Made by a program: the position numbers and the translations under genes | Notes under the pieces: generated by a model | Seen by the model: the letters and a program-made list of their open reading frames with translations, nothing else | Told to the model about the DNA's origin: nothing | The model's database searches: none | Origin: Panorpa germanica | Lineage: Eukaryota > Arthropoda > Insecta > Mecoptera > Panorpidae | NCBI GenBank assembly: GCA_963678705.1 | Contig: OY783206.1 | Location: 13,961,807 to 14,025,806 of the forward strand | DNA: 64,000 bases | Direction of reading: 5' to 3' | In this document: one piece after another, positions 54,719 to 64,000 of the stretch | Layout of the letters: each line of letters opens with the position of its first letter | How positions within the stretch are numbered: position 1 is the stretch's first letter

Positions 54719-55040
54719 ATATCGGTTCGTAGAATGGCATAACAAGTGACATAAGAAGTCCATAGAATTTTCAGATAATGCCATACCAACCTTCATACGA
54801 TATGTGTCAAAATTTCATACCATTCCGATCATTAGTTTACGAGTTATAGTTATTTTAGTAGCGCTACATTTAAAAATTTTAAAGCAATGGAAGAATCTGA
54901 ATTTCGTATGTTGGTAAAGCATTGTTGTTTAGTGCTAACAATACCGTGTCCAAATAATACTTGTCAAGTCATTGCAAGATTTTTCATTGTTTCCAATAGT
55001 GACGTCATTTAAATATCATCCTACGAACTTATTGAGTGAT
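54719..55040 (+). mobile_element. Mariner-derived MITE
   Basis: Left ATATCGGTTCGTAGAATGGC and right (inverted) AATCACTCAATAAGTTCGTA, then GGATGAT. The interior keeps a decayed transposase start (MEESEFRMLVKHC at about 54889), as in 42232 and 45209. About 320 bp, with both ends present but diverged. Confidence 0.77.
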
Positions 55041-56133
55041 TAGTTATATGATGTTAATTATACCTATAACCAATTTTTCCCATTTTATGAAAATACCGCG
55101 GTGTAATAAAATAAATCTCTATACATTTTAAAGTATTAAGCATAATTTATATATGTATACATATTTATAGATGTATATACACACGCAGACATCGACTTAT
55201 AAATTTCTAAATAGCTTCATTTTCCATAAAGAAGCCTCCACTCCTTCTTTAAGCTCCATTCTCTTCCCAACATAGTCAAGTGTTTTTATTTTTTAATATT
55301 TCTTATATTTTTATAAATCTTTCCAAGCCCCACTTTGGTTCTAAATATTTAAGCTTAAGATCATTTGGACATGTGTACGGCGGTGCTGCTACTGTGGTGG
55401 ATCGGCATCGGCGTCGGTACACAGACGCCGTCGTTGTACCACCTGTAACGTACTCTCGTGAATACGAGAACCAAATCGGATCAACGTGTCTTCTCAAAAT
55501 ATTATCTAAGTACCCAGCTGTCTGCTTAAGGAACTGACATTGTAAAAATAAAAGAAAGATATCTAGAAAAATGCTAAAAGATTTAGTGTTCTTCGCTAGG
55601 CTACAAATATAGATATGGTATTAGTATTGATTTTGGAATCTCGTTGCCATTTATAAAATGTAAGTTGGCGGTAATTGACCTGCTTTACTTTGTGTCTGTT
55701 GGCTTCCATTTAAGGTGAACAGTTTATTGAAAATATAATGGATTGCTTAATATAAATAGCTTCCCAAATAGAAAATTGTCTTGTACTTCAAACTATACGC
55801 TTACTATAGTTTCCACAAGGTAATTCCAAAGGTTCATTTTCTACTTCTCATATAGAAATTGCCACGTAGTGCAATTTTCACACTTACTAGTTTACTACAA
55901 GCTACTTAGTGTTAGATTGTGTTAACTTTTCTCCTTGGGTTGGGATATTTTATAAATATACAGTGTTTTATAAAATAGTGACCCATTTTGGAAATACTAC
56001 GAGAATTTTTTCAACCGCAGTTGCAGCAGTTCGTTGGATGCAACAAAATGACGTGGATGTAGAAAGATGACGCAACCTGCCAAACACTCTACGAAATTTT
56101 ACCCGTGGTTCAAGAAATGTTTCCTTAAACAGC
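55041..56133. other. Unassigned sequence
   Basis: A GC-richer patch at 55370-55470 (GCGGTGCTGCTACTGTGGTG and following) gives open frames on both strands (55280-55537 and its complement). Near-symmetrical codons make these mutual shadows, and no domain is recognised. A frame near 56013-56100 (AAVRWMQQNDVDVER) ends quickly. Confidence 0.3.
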
Positions 56134-56196
56134 GTTCTCACGAGGCGATTTTACTTGACCGAATAAAATCGGTCGTGAGCATCGACCCGTGAGAAC
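56134..56196 (+). other. Long near-perfect hairpin, 63 nt
   Basis: GTTCTCACG pairs with CGTGAGAAC, CGAT with ATCG, and GACCGA with TCGGTC around a 6-nt ATAAAA loop, giving a stem of about 28 positions with a few mismatches. It could be a miniature fold-back element, a MITE end pair brought together by deletion, or an RNA hairpin. No second copy was noticed in the window. Confidence 0.7.
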
Positions 56197-56559
56197 CTTT
56201 CATTCAGTCGAATGGATCAACTGTTGAACGATTCAACTAGCATGGGATTTCCCCCATTTCCTTCTTCATTTGAATGCGTTTCATAGTTGGTACAGTGTTT
56301 TACAGTAGTCATTGTATAATTTTACGTAACGATTCTCGTGATTTTGTTTTGTTTTCCTTCCATATCCTTAAAACAAAAGTTTTTGGTAAAAAGGAATATT
56401 TAAATTATATTACATTTGAAATTAATAAATCTTTAGGCATCCCTATATGGATTCTACATTGCTCTTTGTCGTCTAACATAAGTTCCTTTACTAATATTTC
56501 GGATGCACCTAATCTAAAAGTAACCGACGTAGAACGTAGAACGTAGAACACAGTCGCTC
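56197..56559. other. Unassigned sequence
   Basis: The 90-codon frame at 56274-56546 has no recognised motif and runs into the fold-back arm that follows. Not called. Confidence 0.35.
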
Positions 56560-56712
56560 AAAACATGCTCGAAACCAATTTCAAATTAATTTAGTTTCGT
56601 TCGTGCCGTGTGTGATCTCACTCGTATACACGTGCGTTCTCTCACTAACAACACAGTTGCATTCTCAATCGGATGGGATAGATTCGGGGCTCGCGTTTGC
56701 AATCAGTCTAGT
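56560..56712. repeat. Right arm of the GTCCGCAC fold-back family, second fragment
   Basis: ATGCTCGAAACCAATTTCAA, then GTTCGTGCCGTGTGTGATCT, TCTCACTAACAACACAGTTG and GATTCGGGGCTCGCGTTTGC align with 1304-1455. The outer terminus is eroded. Confidence 0.72.
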
Positions 56713-59040
56713 CTACTCCAATTAAAAGAGAAAATCCGCCAAGAAATGGTCTCCATACCCTAAGCTTTGTGTTGAAAAGTTTTTCGAAAATCTAAGTACC
56801 AGATTTGAGGAATGCCAGCGCAATATGGCGGAGAATATGATATTTAGCAAATGATTTTCCAGTATATTTTTATTCTTATAAGTAAACATTTATTGGAATA
56901 CTTTTATTGGACTATCTTTTTATGGTTACTTCAAAAAGTGCAAACATTTATAACCCACCCGATATAATATCCCTATTCAAAAATTTTAAGGACATACCCG
57001 GAAAATTGTCGTAAACTGTGTTACGTAATTAAGTTCTAACTTCAGGAATAAATGTTTTTTACAATCATTACTACAACTTGGATTATTTGCATACAATTTT
57101 TTTTAATATAATGAATGGAGCCAATAGACTATAGAAAGAGGATTCTTTTTATGGATTAGTTATACAGCTAAACTGCACAGCGACTATGAGATTGTATCGA
57201 GATAATCTTCACTAAGGTTTAGACTCTTCAAAGTTCTGTAACTACGATAATAATTCCGAAAATGCCCACGTAGAAAACACTTTATCAGCTTGTCGTAAGC
57301 TAGTGTAACCCTACCCCTTATATATGGTGGTAGTTTACTTATTTTAAGAGAGCGATTATACAATCCTCTCTAGCAAAGGGTTCTTTAAGTGAACTGTATC
57401 ACCTTGAGTCGAATGACCAATCTTATTGTAAATGTCTTATATATCTATCCGTTAATTCTAAGTACTTTATAATTAAAACAATGTATACTTTAACACTTAT
57501 TTTCTTTATTAAACATTCAACTATTTAATACATTTCTTTACTTTAATAATTCTTTTAGTAACTTTATAATTCTTATATCGGGGCGACTGAGGGAGACTAA
57601 AACCGACCGACCGACTGGGGCGACTCCTATTTGACTGGGTCTAGATGGACTGACCAAGAATCCCTTATTTTCTAGGTTTATATGGTTAAAAAAGTCTTTG
57701 TTCGAATATATGATCTCTATTGAACTCTAGCTATGTTTATCATAAATCCAAATATCGTTTCGTCACCACTTCTTTGGATTTTGTATTTGGTTCTAATGTA
57801 AACATTATTTGAAACTCTACGTGCTTATGAACAAAGGTTTAGTTAATTAATATTTCTTTTAAAAGTTAATGTAAATACTACATCGCCAGTTTGACTATAA
57901 TAATATGCGTCGTGGTTCTATTGATAAAACAATACTTAATCTAAATATTATACCCGGCACTTTGGCGTCTAAAAACTATAAAAAATCTACGTTTTAGTTT
58001 ATATATGAACCTTTACACTGGTTCCTAATAGTTAGTAATAATATATCAATAATTAATTAATATATGGAACTGTTACACTAGCAAGATAAAACTGCACGCA
58101 AAGACAATTTTCTACATCAGTTTTAATAAAATATAAAACTTTATATACAATTGTTTAAAAGCTACAACTCTGTGAGATATACGAGTACTGTTCCATTATT
58201 TTTTTAAAAGACAACGGTTTTACTTAAATAATATTGTTATACTGTAATTGCTCTTAAAGATTTATTCTAGAAGAATTTATAACTTGTCGTATATAACTAG
58301 TCTTAAAACTGTCTCGGCTGCGAGGCTTGGCCCAGGCGCAGCCACCCCTCCCCCTCTCCTGTCCTCAACCATGTGCTTACCTATTTCTGTCAAAGTGCAA
58401 AGCTCAACTGTAAATAATTCCGTTTTGTTCTTTTCTTTGTAAACAACACCTTCAAACTTATAGTGCTATCTCTTAAGGGATTTTAAAATGTACGACAAAT
58501 GCGCTAAAAGTAATGTTTTCATCGAGGTGCTTACGCTCTTACCTCCCGTGCCTCCGCCCGAGAAAGAAATTTAAGTAAAATAACTTTTAAAAACTTCTAA
58601 GACTCAAAAAAAAGTTGAATAACTTGTTTTAATTAGCTGCTTCATTTATTATAGCGACATATTACAAAAAATGGACATTTGCTTTGATGGAACTTGCTGA
58701 CTTTGCATCAAGGTGGCGCGCAATCAGTGCCGTATAGCCAAAGTGCGCAGTGCGTTTGGTTATGTTTTTCTTATAATTTTATTTATACGCATAAAAAGTT
58801 ATTGAAACAAAAATAGAATTTGGAATTAATGTTATGTCGCTTTAGTTTAAACGTATAAAGAAAGTTAAGTCTACAAAGTTGACCCTTATATATCCATTTA
58901 GAAGAATTAGTCAACGCGGAATATTGGAAATACCTTGACACTGGAAATAATTAGTTATCGCTATTACCATTACATTGTAGTTTTGAAGCAAGCGCTGGAG
59001 AGATCTATACTGAAACACCGTCTTTTTCTATAGCAGCTAC
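56713..59040. other. Long unassigned stretch
   Basis: About 2.3 kb with nothing that I can support. Short patches stand out: GACCGACCGACCGACTGGGG at about 57601, and a C-rich run (CACCCCTCCCCCTCTCCTGT) at about 58341 within an unsupported 64-codon frame. Confidence 0.35.
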
Positions 59041-59536
59041 CAGGGGCGGATGTATCTTAAGTGCACTCGTGCGCTGCACTACCAAATATGTATAACTTTA
59101 AAAAAAGAAAATCACAAAATATCATATAATATCCCAATGACATACTGCCTTTATACTTAGGAAATTGCAAGGAATCAACTTAATCTCTATGCCGAATTAA
59201 TTAAAACTTATTTTCGCTCGAATAAATATTCCTCGTGGGCTCTCCACAACGCACGTAGCTGTACTATGAGTATATGCGATACATCGCGTAGTGCGTGAGA
59301 CAGAAGATACTCAGTGCAAACTATCTGAAGAATCTGGCATTAATCCGTGCGCTGCACGATAATGAAGATTACAAGTGCTTGCTGAAATAACATGACATGA
59401 GACGCCGGCCGCACTTGATGCGTCAGTTATTGCATGATTATTTCTGTTTACATAATTAGGGATTGGTATTACACTTTTTATACTTTAAAAGGTAGTAAAG
59501 TACACTACCAGATGTCATAGCCAGCAGCCGCCGCTG
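59041..59536. mobile_element. hAT-type MITE with 8-bp target duplication
   Basis: The left end CAGGGGCGGATGTATC and the right end (inverted CAGCGGCGGCTGCTGGCT) are hAT-like. The 8-bp flanks GCAGCTAC (59033-59040) and GTAGCTAC (59537-59544) match at 7 of 8 positions. The 496-bp element aligns with 7028-8438 minus its insert. Non-coding. Confidence 0.85.
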
Positions 59537-61669
59537 GTAGCTACACAACCGAACTAGCTCAAATTATTAGAGCACTGACGTACATAAGTTAGCGATTTGG
59601 GTTCGCAGTACAGCTTCGACATTGATTTCAATTCTGGACTTAGAATCAAAACACTATTACAAAATTTAAAAGAATTAGAATATAATGATTTATGAATTGA
59701 TTTAGTCTACTGTTGTTTTAGCTGTGTCCTTCATTAGTCTTTAAAATTGAAATGCACATTGTCATCTTCTTGGCGCGCCGTCTTGTAAATTTCATTGTCA
59801 ACTTGTACGTCAATAAACAGGGCCAGATTAACCATGTCGGGGCCACTTTTATATCGTTTTTTAACTTCCTAAATATATTTTTTCTTATTACGCAGGTTGA
59901 AAATTTGAAACAAATAAAATAAAAATATACGTATTTTTTTATTAAATCTTTTTGAAAAGTACAATATGCTTAAATGTTAACTCTTCTAATTTTTTTAATA
60001 TCATTCTATAATAATTTGAAATGCATTCCCAAATGTAATGAAATACGATCGTAATAAGTAAATAATAGGAAATAAGATAGAAATAAGTAGATAATAGGAC
60101 GATGTCATATAAAAAACAAGACAATAATATTATCATTGAGGGTGTGTTACATACAAATCATCAATTTTCACTTCTACTCGAAGAACATTTTCAAAAGGCA
60201 GTAGGCATTTCTTCTAGACAGTTGGCTACACTGCGTCATGGATAATACGGCGCTGACTTCAAATTAAATTTGATGTCATTAGAAAAAAATGTAAAGTTGG
60301 TTGTGGTTTTGTGCGACTGCTGTTAAATCCGCTACTAGTAGGGCTTCATAGATAACCTGTAATTATTGCACCAGTTCTCGTATAACAACAAAACGAGATA
60401 AAATACGAATTCGTTTACCCAGGTTCAAATGAACAGATTTAAATCAATTTAAATATTAACTATAACAATTTACTGAACTGAAATAATTAAATTTAAAGCG
60501 TATTTTAATAATTTCCATGGAACAACAGAGACTCAAATTACAGCATAAAATAAATCTCTATTTTAGAAATATTTAATAACGAGTATTTTCACATAGTTAA
60601 TTCTTCAATTTCCACATTATTTTTCTTCATTTTCACGCTTTGTTTAATATTGAGATACATGTTCCGGTTTAACATAGCTATATGAATTTCCTATTTGTTC
60701 AACCAATAGTGTTGTACTTCCGCTCTGTCTGGGTTTTATGGCTTTTCCGAGTTATCTATCCTTTAACATGCCTTCGTTCTATTTTCTTTTACTATCCATG
60801 ATATTTTCCAACTACTTGTGAACCTGAGATCTGAGTTGTTCGTCGTCCGTTGGTTTTTGTAACCCTTCTCTAATTTTATGCCTTCTTATTATTCTAATGG
60901 TGGTTTAGAATTGTATTTGTTCCGCTTTCAAATGTGTTTCGTCTGTCCAACGTAGCGCGGCGCTCTGTTCGGGACTGGTCGATACTTGACCAGAGCTTTC
61001 GCTTTGTCAAGAGCATTGCTTAATCGGTTTACTCTTGTAAGCAGCTTTTTGTATTTTTTTATATTTTAGCTTTTTATATTGACTATATTTTTCGTATAAT
61101 TCGTATACTTCTTCTAAATTTGACAAATTGAAAATGGAAGGTTATGCACTAGTGGCAATCGTAAGCAAAAGGTGTTACAAAATCTGTCTTGAAGCGATCA
61201 AAAATGGTATCAATTCGGATTGACGCGATCAAAATGTATGGTAGATTGTACATTAATTTCAGTACCGTGCCAATAGATTGATTTGTAGTAGACTGAGTTT
61301 ATTAATTTTTTATAAACTTCACTTCACAGATACAAATAAAAATATTTTAATTAATCAAAGAACAAACAGATGTGTATTAAAACTGGATAATTAATTAGAG
61401 TATAATAACTGGATAAATGATTTAAATACTTATTGGTATAGGTTCTGAGAATATTCTGTCTAATTGTATCAACTAATGCTTAGAAGAAACAAAATCAGAG
61501 AGAGAAATAAATATGTAAAAGAAAGAGATGTAAATAATAAATGAACTCAGTTATAAAGAACATCTAGCATGAAAGAGTTTCGTTAATTAGTAAATACAAA
61601 TGCTATTTACATGGAACTAAGAATATAAACTAAAATGCATATTTCACAATAATTTTTCAGTAATTCAAT
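59537..61669. other. Long unassigned stretch
   Basis: About 2.1 kb. The 64-codon frame at 59942-60136 is a hydrophobic translation of AT-rich DNA. No gene, RNA or terminus is recognised. Confidence 0.35.
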
Positions 61670-61930
61670 AATTTAATAGTAGGTTTTCTCAAGGCATTCT
61701 AAATTAGCGTTTGTTTCAGTGATTTCAGTGATGATCTCTTTGTTAGACCCAAAACTCTTACCACTCAGCCGTTTCTTCAGGTTTGGAAACAGGAAATAGT
61801 CAGGAGGCTAAATCTAGAGAATATGCTTGATGAGGTAGCAATTCCTAGTTTAATTTATGTATTTTTGTTATGAGGACTACACACTCAATCGCAATCGCGC
61901 GGATAGCTGATCAATGGCTGTCAAACACAA
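61670..61930 (-). pseudogene. Mariner transposase fragment
   Basis: The minus strand reads AIAIECVVLITKIHKLN, a stop, then ELLPHQAYSLDLASRLFPVS and further down EIITEITETNANLECLEKTY. The middle block matches ELLPHPPYSPDLAPSDYFLF of mariner transposases, so the aspartate region is partly kept. The last block fits the following helix (NEEVIxxxxxxFxxLxKSYF). Frame shifts separate the blocks. It is related to the relic at 38095-38204. No termini are visible. Confidence 0.6.
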
Positions 61931-62449
61931 ATTAAATAATCCATCTTGCTCAAAATTTGCCAGTGTCTATTAATAGATTCAAAAATTTCAGTGAAATTCA
62001 ATATGTCACTGAATTATGAAACTTATACTTCTCCTGCTACATTGACAACAAACAACAAGTTGATATAGTTATCCCCAGTATGCTGTTAAAAAGAAAATAA
62101 TTTGATATCTTTTTTACTAACTGGTCAAATAATGTAAAACCTTTTAATATTCTTTTCTAACTAGTAACTGGTCAAACAGTCAGGGCCGTTTTTAAGCGTA
62201 GACAACAAAGCCACGTACGTATGTGCCCGCACCAGAAAGAGAGCACAGGTCACAAAAATGTTTTTTTCATGCAATAATATGAAAAAAATTATAAAACATT
62301 CGCAGAATATATAGAATGGAGCCCACCGATCCTGAAAGCGGCTCTGCAAACAATGTAAAACACAATCAAAACATTTCTAATTCATTCCTCAAGAATATAT
62401 CAGTTTTCTAAAAAAAAATCTGCATGTTAAATATGCGCACTACAATTAT
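61931..62449. other. Unassigned sequence
   Basis: No feature recognised in about 520 bp. Confidence 0.4.
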
Positions 62450-63058
62450 TAATATTTTGCGAGCTTCGCAGCTGGTTAAAACGTATGAAATTTTGTAATT
62501 TAGTGAAAAAATTTCATCGCTGTAAAATGACGTCACAAAAGCGATGATTTTTTATTTGGTATTTTGTAAAAAATTTCCATCGATTTTATTTTTGTCGCCT
62601 TTAGCGGTGACTTTAACATTTTCTATCGCTGTATTTTTTAGTACTGTCAAACAATTCGAATTATAATTTGAATTTCAGTACAAATTTTTTAATACACAGT
62701 ATATGTATAGTCATATGAATATACAAATATAAATATATCAGAAAGTGAGGTTATGTTGTTTGTCAATTGACTTGAACAATTGACATGTATTCGTACTTGT
62801 AAGTGTTTGAATTTTTAAATATTTGAATATTCTAAATGCCGTGATTGGTCAAATATTTTTAAAATTGATGACGTCTTAAAATACGACACTATACTTTTTC
62901 ACCGCTGTATATTATAAAGGCGATGGAAAATTTTGCATACAGAATACCACTTTAGATATTTTAAATACAGCGACTTTATTCGAGCGGTGAAAAAATTAAA
63001 TATTTCCACCGCTAAAAAAATAAGGTCGATTTTTTGAAAAGTTACAGAATAAGGCCCT
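62450..63058. repeat. Fold-back region of AT-rich inverted arms
   Basis: The left part carries TTTCATCGCTGTAAAATGAC, then AAAAATTTCCATCGATTTTA and CGCCTTTAGCGGTGA. The right part carries the complements: CACCGCTGTATATTATAAAG, then GCGATGGAAAATTTTG and CACCGCTAAAAAAATAAGG. Within each arm the words CCATCG and CACCGCT repeat two or three times. Probably a decayed fold-back transposon of about 600 bp. Ends are approximate. Confidence 0.6.
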
Positions 63059-64000
63059 AAATTAAGGACACTTATATTGACTTATAATATATCATATTTA
63101 AATTTTATTAAGTTCAGCGCAGAAGTGGTTTCACTACTGAACTACCTTAACAAGGAATGCTATTTAAATATTTTTTTCGTATTCTGCGATAGTGAAAGCC
63201 GGAAGGAGGCGGAAACAAATGAGAGTTGTAACATAATTCTCTGAATGAAATATGTTTTAATATATAGGGCGAATGATAGCCTAATCAGAACCCAAGTCAA
63301 GTAGTCATAACGAATAGGTTCACGTAGCAGTCCAAACCGAACTGTACGAACCGTACGAACCGTAGAGAACCGAATGGAGTTGTAGACGTAGCGATGGCAA
63401 TGGCAATGGAAATGGCAATGCTGAAACCCGTGTAGCTGCGGCACATGTGACCAAATGATATGATAAATCACAGATTAGATATTCCGGGCACTAGCTCGAA
63501 TCCATGCCCGATATCTGCATCCCTTAGAAGTTAGAATAAATCGAGGAATGGGTATCCCGCTATCCCGCGGAACGGGGATCATCCCAAACTCTATATTTAG
63601 TTTAAAATTTGATTTTAACGCATAGCATAATCTATAGTGGAAACGGCACTACCAACATTCTAGGAGGTCGCCAGTGATAGGACCAAGCATCGGAAACAGG
63701 CCGACATTAAATAAAATTACAAAATAATAATTTTTGAAAGATCAATTCCAGGCGTCTGCTACTCGAAGAAAACTTAATGCTTAAGAATATTATTTTAGTA
63801 TAAATAAATTTTAAATCTGACAATTTAAAATTGATCAGGCAACACTAAGAAAAACAAGAAGAAGTAATAGATTTACCGGTGGGATTTAAAAAAATGAATT
63901 TTATTTAAAATAAAAACTTTTTAGCAGAAATGTCATCACGTATAAAAAAGTTTAAATATTATGTTAATATAGCTAAAAATATATATATATATGTAAAAAT
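63059..64000. other. Unassigned sequence to window end
   Basis: Short repeats are visible: CGAACCGTACGAACCGTA near 63347 and GCAATGGCAATGGAAATGGCA near 63395. The 103-codon minus-strand frame at 63160-63471 spans both, and its repetitive residues (HCHFHCHCHR, RTVRTVR) come from them. A patch with repeated ATCCCGC words lies near 63551. No gene is supported. Confidence 0.4.

Noticed and set aside
55280-55537. 85-codon frame and its minus-strand mirror in a GC-richer patch
   Set aside because: Both strands are open through near-symmetrical codons, no domain is recognised and there is no splice context.
63160-63471. 103-codon minus-strand frame
   Set aside because: Its most striking residues come from two short tandem repeats (CGAACCGTA and GGCAAT). 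No family is recognised.
1-64000. tRNA, rRNA, CRISPR or viral-type elements
   Set aside because: I looked for B-box-like GGTTCGAATCC words, cloverleaf arms, regularly spaced repeats, and reverse transcriptase/integrase/envelope motifs of LTR or virus-like elements. I found none convincing. A covariance-model or profile search could still reveal short RNAs that I missed.

Overview
The window looks like a gene-poor, AT-rich stretch of an insect nuclear genome. A lepidopteran is the best guess. The case rests on one spliced animal gene, mariner, jockey, hAT, Tigger and Helitron relics, and Helitron 5' ends of the kind common in moths and butterflies (a terminus beginning TCTATACTAATATTATAAAG at about 50.87 kb). 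The species assignment is inference. Nothing bacterial is present, no CRISPR array, and no LTR, retrovirus-like or Polinton-like element that I can recognise.

Host gene. The only convincing host gene is on the + strand. A coding exon at 43562-44386 and a second at 46136-46352 join in phase 0 across a 1749-bp GT-AG intron. Together they encode a signal peptide, a cysteine-rich N-terminal cap and about ten 24-residue leucine-rich repeats of an extracellular protein. It resembles insect connectin-type cell-surface adhesion proteins, though the name is tentative. The upstream 5' UTR exon(s) and the downstream exon(s) with the C-terminal cap and membrane anchor were not found and probably lie outside the window.

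Layout. 0-9.3 kb: a fold-back element (988-1469), a MITE nested inside a relative (2376-3115), a DDE transposase fragment (3.8-4.05 kb), a Tigger/pogo-like element carrying a 194-bp MITE (4455-5592), then a MITE abutting a hAT element that carries a TTAA-flanked MITE (6647-8438), and a mariner scrap. 9.3-15.6 kb: mostly unrecognised AT-rich DNA with a jockey-type LINE 3' fragment, GTAGAC-like short repeats and one MITE. 15.6-30.8 kb: a MITE split by a mariner deletion derivative with an open N-terminal transposase frame, a mariner 3' end, TA microsatellites with a Helitron beside them, several MITE families and a purine-rich tract. 31-43 kb: jockey and mariner 3' fragments, a CA-rich tandem repeat, a long-armed fold-back element and Harbinger-type MITEs. 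43.5-46.4 kb: the leucine-rich-repeat gene, with one MITE ending about 115 bp before its first coding exon and two more filling its intron. 46.4-64 kb: a Harbinger-like MITE with internal repeats, two Helitron 5' ends at or near TA tracts, a GC-rich islet, a strong 63-nt hairpin, a hAT MITE with an 8-bp target duplication, and a closing fold-back region.

The main interest is the transposon stratigraphy. At least five clear nested or abutting insertions give relative ages, and several families recur inside the window. I found no previously undescribed multi-gene system. All TE family names come from termini, target duplications and motifs read by eye, without database searches.
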